Of a stretch of 64,000 nucleotides of DNA, positions 52,502 through 61,566 are shown piece by piece (the stretch's first letter is position 1; each line of letters starts with the position of its first letter). Source of the stretch: Microbacterium sp. GTDB lineage: Bacteria > Actinomycetota > Actinomycetes > Actinomycetales > Microbacteriaceae. A model generated the notes under the pieces. The model saw only the letters and a list, made by a program, of their open reading frames with translations, made no database searches and had not been told where the DNA came from. The stretch is taken from contig QFPM01000006.1 in assembly GCA_003248655.1 (NCBI GenBank), positions 69,605 to 133,604 of the forward strand, given 5' to 3'. The position numbers and the translations under genes were made by a program.

Positions 52502-54292
52502 ATGGATGCGGAACGCGCGCCCGCGACGGATGCCGCGGCAGCGCTTCTCGGGCACCTCGTCGAGCTCGGGGTGCGTCACCTCGTCGTGAGCCCGGGCTCG
52601 CGCTCGCAGGCCCTCGCCCTGGTCGCCGCCGAGCTCGAGGCACGCGGCCTGGCATCCGTGCACGTGCGCATCGATGAGCGCGTCGCGGGCTTCACGGCGC
52701 TGGGCATCGGTCGGGAGAGTCGGATGCCGGCGGCCGTCGTCTGCACGTCGGGCACGGCGGTCGCGAACCTCCTGCCGGCGGCCCTCGAGTCGCACCACGC
52801 GGGGGTGCCGATGATCCTGCTGACCGCCGACCGACCGCCGGAGCTGCGCGGCGTCGGCGCGAACCAGACGACGCGCCAGCCCGGCATCTTCGCCCCGAAC
52901 ATGCGGCTCGAAGCCGATCTGCCGGTTCCCGAAGAGGTGGATACGGACGCCGCCGGCGAGCAGTCGGCGATGCTCCGACAGGTCGCCGTCGAGGCCGTCG
53001 CGGCGGCGCTCGGCGAGGGCACGCGTGGCGCCGGGCCCGTCCACCTGAACCTGCCCTACCGTGAGCCGCTCGCGGGCGCCCTGCCCGAGTGGCTTGGCGC
53101 GCCGGGCCCGGAAGCGCCCGGTCCCGGCCCGGACGATGCGCCCGTCGAGGCGCCGCCCGAGCCCGACCCGTCCGGCGCGCTGTATCAGGGCGGTGGCGGA
53201 ATCGGCGAGTCAAACGTGCCGACGGCGCCCGACGTCGAGCCGCACGTGCTGGTGCGCGGGCCGCGCACGATCGTCATCGCAGGCGCGGATGCCGGGCCCG
53301 CCGCCGAGTCGCTCGCGCACGCGGGCGGCTGGCCGCTCGTCGCCGAGATCGTGTCGGGGTCGCGGTTCGGGCGAAACCTCGTGCACGGCTATCGCGGGCT
53401 CCTGGCAGACGAGGACCTGGGCGGCCGCGTCGAGCGGGCGATCGTGTTCGGGCATCCGACGCTCAGCCGTGAGGTCACGGCACTGCTCTCGCGGCCCGAC
53501 GTCGAGGTGCTCGCCGTCCGCGGACCGGGCGAACCGCTCAACCTCAACGACGCGACGACCGCCGTCGATGCCGTCGTCGCCGCGGTCGGCGACATCGACC
53601 GCGACTGGTTCGGTGCGTGGATGCGCGCGTCGCGCGCGGCAGTCGTCGACCTCGCGCCGGCGGCGCCCGATGCGGATGCCCTGGCCTCGGCCGTGCCGAA
53701 GGAGCGTCTGGGCGCGATCGCCGCCGAGCTCGCCGCGGTGCGGGCGCCGATCGACCGGGCGACCCTCGTGGATGCCGTGTGGCGTGCGACCTGGCCGCAC
53801 GACCGGCTGCTGTTCGCGTCGTCGCGGCTCGTCCGCGTCGCCGACCAGGTGCTCGGCGGCAAGAAGGTCCCCGTGCACGCCAACCGCGGCCTCGCGGGCA
53901 TCGACGGCACGATCGCGACCGGCCTCGGCATCGCCCTGACGAGTCAGGCGGGTGGGCGCGCGGGTGTCACGCGCGTGCTGACGGGCGATCTCGCGCTCTT
54001 GCACGATGTCGGCTCCCTGCTTCTGCCGGAGGCCGAGCCGGCCCCGCGCATCCAGGTCATCGTCGGCAACGACCGCGGCGGCACGATCTTCGACGGCCTC
54101 GAAGTCGCCCGGACGGCGAGCGCCGCCGCGATGGAGCGCGTGCTCTACACGCCGCAGGCGGTGGGCATCTCAGACCTCGCCGCCGCGTACGGCTGGCACT
54201 ACGTCGCCCCGACCACACGTGCGGAGCTCGATCAGGCGCTGACCGCCGCCGTCACCGGTCCGCAGCTCATCGAGGTCGCGCTGCCGCGCTGA
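52502..54292 (+). CDS. menD: SEPHCHC synthase MenD
   Basis: Thiamine-diphosphate enzyme joining isochorismate and 2-oxoglutarate. The 596 residues contain the N-terminal VVSPGSRSQALALVAAE and VCTSGTAVANLLPA, the substrate Arg region IDERVAGFTALGIG, and the C-terminal TPP-binding region (GTIATGLGIAL, VLTGDLALLHDVGSLL, VIVGNDRGGTIFDGL). The central linker (about 195-245) is long and Pro-rich. ATG one base after the upstream gene. Confidence 0.94.
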   Translation: MDAERAPATDAAAALLGHLVELGVRHLVVSPGSRSQALALVAAELEARGLASVHVRIDERVAGFTALGIGRESRMPAAVVCTSGTAVANLLPAALESHHAGVPMILLTADRPPELRGVGANQTTRQPGIFAPNMRLEADLPVPEEVDTDAAGEQSAMLRQVAVEAVAAALGEGTRGAGPVHLNLPYREPLAGALPEWLGAPGPEAPGPGPDDAPVEAPPEPDPSGALYQGGGGIGESNVPTAPDVEPHVLVRGPRTIVIAGADAGPAAESLAHAGGWPLVAEIVSGSRFGRNLVHGYRGLLADEDLGGRVERAIVFGHPTLSREVTALLSRPDVEVLAVRGPGEPLNLNDATTAVDAVVAAVGDIDRDWFGAWMRASRAAVVDLAPAAPDADALASAVPKERLGAIAAELAAVRAPIDRATLVDAVWRATWPHDRLLFASSRLVRVADQVLGGKKVPVHANRGLAGIDGTIATGLGIALTSQAGGRAGVTRVLTGDLALLHDVGSLLLPEAEPAPRIQVIVGNDRGGTIFDGLEVARTASAAAMERVLYTPQAVGISDLAAAYGWHYVAPTTRAELDQALTAAVTGPQLIEVALPR

Positions 54293-54318
54293 CCACCGGC
54301 ATCCGACAGAATGGCCGC

Positions 54319-55182
54319 ATGACCGCGAAGAGCCAGAAGAACTGGACGGGCGAGCCCGCAGAGCTGTTGCGCGTGGGGGAGGGTTTCCGCCTCGCGGACG
54401 TCGACCCGAGGTCGACGCCCGGCTACGACGGTGCGAAATCGGACGGCCAGGAAGACCTCGTCGCCGGCGCCGACGAGCTCGACGACCTGCAGGAGAGGCT
54501 GTTCGCGCAGAGCCGCATCGACCCGGAGACGCCCGCCGTGCTCCTCGTGCTGCAGGCGATGGATTCGGCGGGCAAGGGCGGGATCGTGCGGCACGTCGTC
54601 GGCTCGGTCGACCCGCAGGGCGTCGCGATCGCGTCGTTCAAGAAGCCGACGCCCGAAGAGCGCGAGCACGACTTCCTCTGGCGCATCGAGAAGCGCGTGC
54701 CCGAGGCCGGCATCATCGGCGTCTTCGACCGGTCGCACTACGAAGACGTCCTGATCGGGCGGGTGCGCGAACTCGCGCCGCCGGAGGAGATCGAGCGCCG
54801 CTACGGCGCGATCGTCGACTTCGAGAAGCGGCTGACGGATGCCGGCATCCGCCTCGTGAAAGTCATGCTGCACATCTCGCCCGAGGAGCAGAAGGAGCGG
54901 CTCATGGAGCGGCTCGACCGCCCCGACAAGCACTGGAAATACAACCCGGGCGACGTCGACGAGCGAAAACTCTGGCCCGCGTACATGGAGGCGTACCAGA
55001 CCGTCTTCGAGCGCACCTCGACGCCGAACGCGCCGTGGTACGTCATCCCCGCCGACCGCAAGTGGTACGCGCGGATCGCGGTGCAGGCGCTCCTGCTCGA
55101 GGCCCTCGAGGACATCGATCCGCAGTGGCCCGTGGCCGACTACGACGTCGAGGCCGAGAAGGCGCGGCTCGCCGCGACCTGA
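54319..55182 (+). CDS. PPK2 family polyphosphate kinase
   Basis: Transfers phosphate between polyphosphate and nucleotides. The 287-residue one-domain form has Walker A QAMDSAGKGG (about residue 84), the lid region and Walker B VFDRSHYEDVL, and ends with YVIPADRKWYARIAV. It is inserted between menD and menF without a pathway link. CAGAAT six bases before ATG suggests its own leaderless transcript. Confidence 0.9.
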   Translation: MTAKSQKNWTGEPAELLRVGEGFRLADVDPRSTPGYDGAKSDGQEDLVAGADELDDLQERLFAQSRIDPETPAVLLVLQAMDSAGKGGIVRHVVGSVDPQGVAIASFKKPTPEEREHDFLWRIEKRVPEAGIIGVFDRSHYEDVLIGRVRELAPPEEIERRYGAIVDFEKRLTDAGIRLVKVMLHISPEEQKERLMERLDRPDKHWKYNPGDVDERKLWPAYMEAYQTVFERTSTPNAPWYVIPADRKWYARIAVQALLLEALEDIDPQWPVADYDVEAEKARLAAT

Positions 55183-55191
55183 CCGGCCCCG

Positions 55192-56421
55192 CTACGCCAG
55201 CGCGTCGACGACCGGCCGGAACTTGACCCGCGTTTCGAGCAGCTCCGCCTCGGGGTCACTTCCCGCCACGATGCCCGCACCCGCGCACGCGCGGAACGGG
55301 ATGCCGTCGCCGCCCGCCGCATCGAGATCGAACTGCGCGCCGCGCAGCGCGATCGCCCACTCCCCGTCGCCGTGCGCGTCCACCCAGCCGACCGGCCCCG
55401 CATAGCGACCCCGATCGAACGGCTCGATGCGCGCGATCGCGGCGATCGCGGCATCCGTCGGGGTGCCCGCGACGGCCGCCGTCGGGTGGAGCGCGCGCAC
55501 GAGGCCCAGCACCGAGGTGCCCGCCGCGACGCGCGCCTCGACGTCGGTCGCGAGGTGCCACACGTTCGGGAGGGCGAGGGTGAACGGCTGCTCGCTCGTC
55601 GCGAGGGCGCTCGTGAGCGGGGTCAGCGCATCGACGAGGCTCCGCACGGCGTAGCCGTGTTCGGCGAGATCCTTCGCGCTTGAGGCGAGGGTGAGCGCCG
55701 CGTCGCGGTCGGCATCCGGGTCGGCTCCGCGGGCGAGCGTGCCGGCGAGGACGCGCGCCGTGACGGTGCCGCCGGTCGCCGTGACAAGGGTCTCGGGGCT
55801 CGCGCCGATCAGGCCGTCGACGGCGTAGACCCACGTGTCGGGGTAGCCCGAGGCGAGCGAGCGCACGAGGCGGCGGAGGTCCGACCCTGCGGGTACCGTG
55901 CCGACGAGGTCGCGCGCGAGCACGACCTTGCTGACCTCGCCGGACGCGATCGCGGCCAAGCCCGCGCGCACGGCATCCTGGTATCCGTCCGGAGTGAGCG
56001 CGCCCGGGCCCACGGCCGCCGACCAGTGCGGACCGAACGCGACGGGCTGCGGCTCGTCGGGATCGCCCGCCGAATCGAGCACCCACGTCGCCCAGGTGCG
56101 GTCGCCGCGCCGCCCGATCGTCAGCTGCGGCACGATCAGGACCGCGGATGCCGTGGAGCGCGCGTCGAACGGCATCGCCCCGAACGCGACGAGCCCCGAG
56201 CCGGGCACGCCGACCTTGTCGTCGACGACCGCCGCGGCGGCTACCTCGCCCCAGCGCGCGGCGAGGCCGCCGGCATCCTCTCCGGTCGCCGTCAGGGTCA
56301 GGGCCGCACCGACGCCGACGAGCCACGAGCCACGGCGGGTCCAGACGAGGGGGTTCGTGGGATCGGCGTATGCGAGCGGGTCGTCGATCGGCGCGATCTC
56401 TCGGGTGACGATGCGCAGCAC
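55192..56421 (-). CDS. menF: Isochorismate synthase
   Basis: First committed step of menaquinone synthesis (chorismate to isochorismate). The 409 residues show the chorismate-binding fold: VVLARDL with the catalytic Lys just before it (SKVVLARD), ASPETLVTATGG, and the C-terminal signature FRACAGAGIVAGSDPEAELLE. GTG start with TAGGCT six bases upstream (minus strand). It is divergent from menG. EntC-type siderophore roles are less likely, as all neighbours are men genes. Confidence 0.9.
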   Translation of the reverse strand: MLRIVTREIAPIDDPLAYADPTNPLVWTRRGSWLVGVGAALTLTATGEDAGGLAARWGEVAAAAVVDDKVGVPGSGLVAFGAMPFDARSTASAVLIVPQLTIGRRGDRTWATWVLDSAGDPDEPQPVAFGPHWSAAVGPGALTPDGYQDAVRAGLAAIASGEVSKVVLARDLVGTVPAGSDLRRLVRSLASGYPDTWVYAVDGLIGASPETLVTATGGTVTARVLAGTLARGADPDADRDAALTLASSAKDLAEHGYAVRSLVDALTPLTSALATSEQPFTLALPNVWHLATDVEARVAAGTSVLGLVRALHPTAAVAGTPTDAAIAAIARIEPFDRGRYAGPVGWVDAHGDGEWAIALRGAQFDLDAAGGDGIPFRACAGAGIVAGSDPEAELLETRVKFRPVVDALA

Positions 56422-56427
56422 CGTCTC

Positions 56428-56451
56428 AGCCTAATCGGGGCCGTCTAGGAT
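56428..56451. promoter_or_regulatory. Back-to-back leaderless promoters of menF and menG
   Basis: TAGGCT on the minus strand (56428-56433) and TAGGAT on the plus strand (56446-56451) stand 12 bp apart, each six bases from its start codon. The -35 region of each would lie within the other gene, so expression of the two is likely mutually influenced. Confidence 0.6.
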
Positions 56452-56457
56452 CGAGGG

Positions 56458-57186
56458 ATGACCGCCTCCCGAGACCCGGAGCACCGCGCCGACCTCGACA
56501 AAGACCCCGATCGGGTGAGCGGAATGTTCGACGAGGTCGCCGCCGCCTACGACCGGACCAACGACGTCCTGAGCCTCGGGCAGGACCGCCTGTGGCGCAT
56601 CGCCACGACGCGCGCCGTCGCGCCGCTGCCGGGGCAGCGCATCCTCGACCTCGCCGCCGGCACTGGCGCGAGCTCGGTCAGTCTTGCCCGTAGCGGCGCC
56701 GAGGTCGTTGCGGGCGACTTCTCGCGCGGCATGATCGCCGAGGGGCGCCGCCGCCACGGCAATGTGCCGAACCTGACGTTCACCGAAGCGGATGCCACCG
56801 ATCTGCCTTTCGAGGACGACACGTTCGACGCGGTCACGATCTCGTTCGGGCTCCGCAACGTCAACGACCCGAAGAAGGCGCTCGCCGAGATGCTGCGCGT
56901 AACCGCGCCCGGCGGACGGCTCGTCATCTGCGAGTTCTCGCACCCGCAGAACGCCGTGTTCGCGGGCCTCTACGGCTTCTACAACGACAGCGTCCTTCCG
57001 GTCGTCGCGAAGCTCGTCAGCAGCAACGCCGCCGCCTACGACTACCTGAACGAGTCGATCCGGGACTGGCCCGACCAGGTCACGCTGTCGTCCTGGATCC
57101 GAGATGCCGGGTGGACCTCGGTCGCGCACCGCGACCTCACCTTCGGCATCGTCGCGCTTCACAGGGCACTCAAGCCGCAGGCATGA
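56458..57186 (+). CDS. menG: Demethylmenaquinone methyltransferase
   Basis: Last step of menaquinone synthesis, SAM-dependent C-methylation. The 242-residue UbiE-type protein has VSGMFDEVAAAYDRTNDVLSLG, SAM motif LDLAAGTGASS, ITISFGLRNVNDPKKAL and RLVICEFSHP. It stands 22 bp before the polyprenyl synthase, which has its own -10. Confidence 0.95.
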   Translation: MTASRDPEHRADLDKDPDRVSGMFDEVAAAYDRTNDVLSLGQDRLWRIATTRAVAPLPGQRILDLAAGTGASSVSLARSGAEVVAGDFSRGMIAEGRRRHGNVPNLTFTEADATDLPFEDDTFDAVTISFGLRNVNDPKKALAEMLRVTAPGGRLVICEFSHPQNAVFAGLYGFYNDSVLPVVAKLVSSNAAAYDYLNESIRDWPDQVTLSSWIRDAGWTSVAHRDLTFGIVALHRALKPQA

Positions 57187-57208
57187 TCGCCCCGGGTAGG
57201 CTGGAGAC

Positions 57209-58270
57209 GTGTCTGCGAGCATCCCCGCCTCCGGCGAGCGCCTCTCGGCTCAGCTGGGTCTGACCGAACGCGTCCTCGCCGGTCCTCGCGCGCGCAAACT
57301 CCTCGGTGTCGTCGAGGACGGGCTCGACCTCGTCGAACAGACTCTTGCCCGCGAGCTCACCGTCTCCGACGCGCTCGCCGACGCAACGACCCGCTACCTC
57401 TACGAGGCGGGCGGCAAGCGGGTGCGGCCGATGCTCGCGATCCTCACGGCGCAGCTCGGCGCCGGCACGACCGACCAGGTCATCGCCGGTGCGACGGCGC
57501 TCGAGATGACCCACCTCGGCTCGCTCTATCACGACGACGTCATGGACGGTGCCGACAAGCGCCGCGGCGTTCCGAGCGCCCACGCCGTGTGGGGCAACAA
57601 CGTCGCGATCCTCACGGGCGACCTGCTCTTCTCGCGGGCGAGCCAGCTGATGGCCCAGATCGGCGAGCGCGCCATCCGCCTGCAGGCTGACACGTTCGAG
57701 CGGCTCGTGCTCGGTCAGATGCACGAGACCGTCGGACCGCAGGCGGGCGAGGATCCGGTCGCCTTCTACCTGCGCGTGCTCTCCGACAAGACGGGATCGC
57801 TCATCGCGGCATCCGCTCAGGCCGGTGTGCTCTTCTCCGACGCGCCCGCCGAGTACGAGAAGCCCGTGCTCGAGTACGGCGAGAAGGTCGGCGTCGCGTT
57901 CCAGCTGCTCGACGACGTCATCGACCTGTCGGCGGATGCCGGCGAGACCGGCAAGGTGCCCGGCACGGACCTCCGCGCGGGGGTGCCGACCATGCCGTAC
58001 CTCTTGCTCGGACGGGCCGGCGACCCGGCATCCCGCGCCCTGAAAGCCACGATCGATGACGGTGTCGCGCGCATCGCCGACGGGGCTGACCCCGCGATCC
58101 TCGACGATGCGATCGCGCGGCTGCGCGATGACCCGGCGACCGAAGCGACGCGGCGACAGGCCTATGAATGGGCGGATGCCGCGGTCGAGGCCCTCGACCC
58201 GCTGCCCTCGGGCGTCGTGCGCGACGCGCTCGTGAAGCTCTCGCACGTCATCGTCGACCGCTCCAGCTGA
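57209..58270 (+). CDS. All-trans polyprenyl diphosphate synthase
   Basis: Makes the isoprenoid side chain for menaquinone. The 353 residues contain the two Asp-rich motifs: first YHDDVMDGADKRRG (about residue 108) and second FQLLDDVIDLSAD (about 232), with GGKRVRPML upstream. The chain length (hepta- to nona-prenyl) cannot be told with certainty. GTG start, six bases after TAGGCT (57197-57202). Confidence 0.93.
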   Translation: MSASIPASGERLSAQLGLTERVLAGPRARKLLGVVEDGLDLVEQTLARELTVSDALADATTRYLYEAGGKRVRPMLAILTAQLGAGTTDQVIAGATALEMTHLGSLYHDDVMDGADKRRGVPSAHAVWGNNVAILTGDLLFSRASQLMAQIGERAIRLQADTFERLVLGQMHETVGPQAGEDPVAFYLRVLSDKTGSLIAASAQAGVLFSDAPAEYEKPVLEYGEKVGVAFQLLDDVIDLSADAGETGKVPGTDLRAGVPTMPYLLLGRAGDPASRALKATIDDGVARIADGADPAILDDAIARLRDDPATEATRRQAYEWADAAVEALDPLPSGVVRDALVKLSHVIVDRSS

Positions 58271-58311
58271 CGCGTCTGTCGCACAGCGTCTCTCTCACCG
58301 AAGGAACACCC

Positions 58312-59685
58312 ATGACCAAGCTCAGGCTGGCCATCGTCGGCGCGGGCCCCGCCGGCATCTACGCGGCCGACATCCTGCTGAAGGCCGAGCGCAAGTTCGA
58401 CGTCTCGATCGACCTGTTCGACCACCTGCCCGCGCCCTACGGGCTGGTCCGCTACGGCGTCGCCCCCGACCACCCGCGCATCAAGGGCATCATCACGGCG
58501 CTTCGCGACGTGCTCGACCGCGGCGACATCCGCATCTTCGGGAACGTCCGCTTCGGCGAGGACCTCACCCTCGACGACCTCAAGCGCCACTACAACGCGG
58601 TGATCTTCGCGACCGGCGCTATCAAGGATGCCCCGCTCGAGATCCCCGGCATCGACGCGGCCGGCTCGTTCGGTGCGGCCGATTTCGTCAGCTGGTACGA
58701 CGGGCACCCCGACTTCCCCCGCGAGTGGCCGCTCGATGCGGCATCCGTTGCCGTCGTCGGCGTCGGGAACGTCGCGCTCGACGTGGCGCGCATCCTCGCG
58801 AAGCACGCGGAAGACCTGCTGCCGACCGAGATCCCCGCGAACGTGCAGGCGGGCCTTGAGGCATCGCCCGTGACCGACGTGCACGTGTTCGGCCGCCGCG
58901 GTCCCGCGCAGGTGAAGTTCACGCCGCTCGAACTGCGTGAGCTCGGCGAGCTGCGCGACGTCGACATGGTCGTGTACGACGAGGACTTCGACTACGACGA
59001 GGCGTCGAAGGCGGCGATCGCGTCGAACAAGCAGGTCATGGTCATCGACCGCGTGCTGCAGTCGTGGCGCCAGCGCGAGTCGGCGAACGGGGTAGGGGGC
59101 TCGGCGAGCCGCCGGCTGCACCTGCACTTCTGGGCAAAGCCCGTCGAGGTGCGCACCGACGAGGCCGGCCGGGTGAGCGCGCTCGTGTACGAGCGCACGC
59201 GCCCGGACGGCGAGGGTGGCGTCGAGGGGACGGGCGAACTGCGCGAGGTCGCGGTGCAGCAGCTCTATCGCGCGGTCGGGTACTTCGGCTCGCCGCTGCC
59301 GGGAGTGCCGTTCGACAAGCGTCACGGCGTCATCCCGAATCACGAGGGCCAGGTGCTGCAGAAGGATTCCAACGAGCGCGTGCCCGGCGTCTACGCGACC
59401 GGCTGGATCAAGCGCGGGCCGGTCGGCCTGATCGGACACACCAAGTCGGATGCCATGGAGACCATCAGCCACCTCATCAACGACCAGGGCTCGTGGTGGA
59501 CGCCGGAGGAACCCTCGCCCGAGGCGATCGATGCGCTCCTCGCCTCGCGGGGCGTCGCGTGGACCGATCTCGACGGCTGGCACCGACTCGACGAGCACGA
59601 GATCGGCCTCGGCGCGCCCCACGGCCGCGCGCGCATCAAGGTCGTCGACCGTGATGAGATGGTGCGGATCTCGCGGGGAGAGTAA
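58312..59685 (+). CDS. FprA-like ferredoxin/adrenodoxin-type NADP+ reductase
   Basis: FAD flavoenzyme of 457 residues related to mycobacterial FprA and adrenodoxin reductase; it moves electrons between NADPH and ferredoxin. FAD site IVGAGPAGIYAADIL at the N-terminus, the signature LVRYGVAPDHPRIK, NADP site VVGVGNVALDVARIL (about 147) and VFGRRGPAQVKFT, and the C-terminal ATGWIKRGPVGLIGHTKSDA. ATG with GAAGGAAC upstream, 41 bp after the polyprenyl synthase. Confidence 0.92.
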   Translation: MTKLRLAIVGAGPAGIYAADILLKAERKFDVSIDLFDHLPAPYGLVRYGVAPDHPRIKGIITALRDVLDRGDIRIFGNVRFGEDLTLDDLKRHYNAVIFATGAIKDAPLEIPGIDAAGSFGAADFVSWYDGHPDFPREWPLDAASVAVVGVGNVALDVARILAKHAEDLLPTEIPANVQAGLEASPVTDVHVFGRRGPAQVKFTPLELRELGELRDVDMVVYDEDFDYDEASKAAIASNKQVMVIDRVLQSWRQRESANGVGGSASRRLHLHFWAKPVEVRTDEAGRVSALVYERTRPDGEGGVEGTGELREVAVQQLYRAVGYFGSPLPGVPFDKRHGVIPNHEGQVLQKDSNERVPGVYATGWIKRGPVGLIGHTKSDAMETISHLINDQGSWWTPEEPSPEAIDALLASRGVAWTDLDGWHRLDEHEIGLGAPHGRARIKVVDRDEMVRISRGE

Positions 59686-59695
59686 GACTGAGGTT

Positions 59696-60679
59696 ATGGC
59701 CGGAGCGTGGGTTGCCGACATCCTCGGAGAGCCGTTCGAGCAGCTGACTCTCGATCTCGGCGAGGACGCCGAGGGGCCGGTCGTCGCGACGCTCGTGCGG
59801 TCGCTACCGCACGCTGCGCTGCTCAAGCCGCTCGCCGACGTCGACGTGCTGTACGTCCACGGCTGGTCGGACTACTTCTTCCAGCGCGAGCTCGCGCGGT
59901 TCTGGAACCATCTCGGCGCGCGGTTCTACGCTCTCGACCTGCGCAAGTACGGGCGGAGTCTGCGCGCGGGTCAGACACCCGGGTACGTGACGAGCCTCGA
60001 CGAGTACGACGGCGACATCGGGGCCGCTCTGGCGGCGATCGCGGCTACTGGCGCCCACCGCGGAGCCCGCCGGCTCGTGCTGATGGGGCACTCGACGGGA
60101 GGGCTCACGCTGAGCCTGTGGGCGGCGCGGCACCCGGGGCAGGCGGCGGCGCTCGTGCTGAACAGCCCGTGGCTGGAGCTGCAGACCGGGGCGATCGGGC
60201 GGCAGGCGATCGCGCCGCTCGTCGCTGCGCGGGCGCGGTTCGATCCGCTCGGCGCGCATCCGGTCGTCGACCTCGGCTTCTACACGCGGGCGCAGGCGGC
60301 GCTCGGCACACTGCCCGAGAGCCCCACCGATCCGCAGCCGTGGCGGCCGGCGCGGGGATTTCCTACGCATCCGGGCTGGCTCGCCGCGGTCATGAAGGGC
60401 CATGCGAGCGTGGCGGCGGGGCTCGAGATCGACTGGCCCGTGCTCATACTGCTCTCGCGCGGCTCGACGCCGCCGGTGCAGTGGGCGGATGCCATGACCT
60501 CCACCGACAGTGTGCTCGTCGTGGACGACATCGCTCGCGCCGCGACGCGCCTCGGCGGTCTCGTCACCGTCGCACGGATCCCCGACGCGATCCACGACGT
60601 GTTCCTCTCGGCGCCCGAGGCGACCTCTGCCGCCTACGACGCGCTGCGTGAGTGGTCGCTGAGGGGAGCGCTCGCGTGA
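59696..60679 (+). CDS. Alpha/beta hydrolase
   Basis: A 327-residue serine hydrolase of the lysophospholipase-like class. Oxyanion region DVLYVHGWSDYFFQ, nucleophile elbow LMGHSTGG, and a likely catalytic His in RIPDAIHDVFLSAP. No signal peptide. ATG 59696 follows TAAGACTGAGGTT. The stop overlaps the next start (GTGA). Confidence 0.87.
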   Translation: MAGAWVADILGEPFEQLTLDLGEDAEGPVVATLVRSLPHAALLKPLADVDVLYVHGWSDYFFQRELARFWNHLGARFYALDLRKYGRSLRAGQTPGYVTSLDEYDGDIGAALAAIAATGAHRGARRLVLMGHSTGGLTLSLWAARHPGQAAALVLNSPWLELQTGAIGRQAIAPLVAARARFDPLGAHPVVDLGFYTRAQAALGTLPESPTDPQPWRPARGFPTHPGWLAAVMKGHASVAAGLEIDWPVLILLSRGSTPPVQWADAMTSTDSVLVVDDIARAATRLGGLVTVARIPDAIHDVFLSAPEATSAAYDALREWSLRGALA

Positions 60680-60999
60680 CCGCGTCGAGCGACGACGAGC
60701 AGGACGAGGTCGCCCAGGCGACGCAGTGGCTCGAGCGCGTCACGGGCGATCCGATGGCGGATGCCGTCGCCGGCCGCATCCGCGTGGATGCCGTCTCAGC
60801 GCCCGAAGAGCGCCGTCGGTACCAGGAGTGCCGCGTCGAGGCCACGGCGGAAGCCCCCGGCATCCCGCCGACTCAGGTCGTCCTGGAGGTCGTCATCGAC
60901 CGGAGGTTCTGGCCACGCGCCGGGCAGCTGCTGCCGGCGCGCGTGTCGGTCTCTCGCCCCACCGCGGTCGAGGTGGGATGGGATGCCTTGCGCCGCTGA
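60676..60999 (+). CDS. Hypothetical 107-residue protein
   Basis: The family is not recognised. An acidic N-terminal helix (SSDDEQDEVAQATQWLERVTGD) leads to a small beta-rich part with a possible barrel edge (TQVVLEVVIDRRFWP, QLLPARVSVS). No cysteines pair, no membrane helix. GTG overlaps the hydrolase stop, so it is co-translated with it and may be a partner. Confidence 0.7.
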   Translation: MTASSDDEQDEVAQATQWLERVTGDPMADAVAGRIRVDAVSAPEERRRYQECRVEATAEAPGIPPTQVVLEVVIDRRFWPRAGQLLPARVSVSRPTAVEVGWDALRR

Positions 61000-61019
61000 T
61001 GCCGCGATGGCAGGACGGG

Positions 61020-61508
61020 TCAGCGGTAGTTGACGAACTGCAGGTCGACGTCGAGGTCGGCGGCCTTGAGTAGGCGCTGGACTTCCTGCAGGTCGTCGCG
61101 CGACTTCGACTGCACGCGCAGTTCGTCGCCCTGGATCTGCGACTTGACCGACTTGGGGCCTTCGTCGCGGATCATCTTCGAGATCTTCTTCGCGTCCTCG
61201 GAGGAGATGCCCTCCTTGAGCGTCGAGGTGATGCGGAACTCCTTGCCGGATGCCTGCGGCTCACCCGCATCGAGCGACTTGAGCGAGATACCGCGTTTGA
61301 TCAGCTTCGACTGGAACACGTCGAGTACCGCCTTCGCACGCTCTTCGCTGTTCGCCTTGATGAGGATCGCTTCGCCCGACCAGTCGATCGAGGCATCCGT
61401 GCCCTTGAAGTCGTAGCGCTGCTCGACCTCTTTGCGCGCTTGGTTGAGAGCGTTATCCGCCTCTTGGCGATCGATCTTGGACACGATGTCGAATGAGGAG
61501 TCGGCCAT
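61020..61508 (-). CDS. YajQ family protein
   Basis: A 162-residue YajQ/UPF0234 protein with tandem ferredoxin-like folds (SFDIVSKIDRQEADNALNQA at the start, RYDFKGTDASI, LRVQSKSRDDLQEVQRLLK at the end). Homologues bind cyclic di-GMP or nucleotides in some proteobacteria; the role in actinobacteria is unknown. ATG six bases after TAGATT (minus strand, 61515-61520). Confidence 0.94.
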   Translation of the reverse strand: MADSSFDIVSKIDRQEADNALNQARKEVEQRYDFKGTDASIDWSGEAILIKANSEERAKAVLDVFQSKLIKRGISLKSLDAGEPQASGKEFRITSTLKEGISSEDAKKISKMIRDEGPKSVKSQIQGDELRVQSKSRDDLQEVQRLLKAADLDVDLQFVNYR

Positions 61509-61566
61509 GCGACCAATCTACCCGTCGACCCTCGGTGCGCGCGGGGCCGCCTCGGCGCAGACGTGA

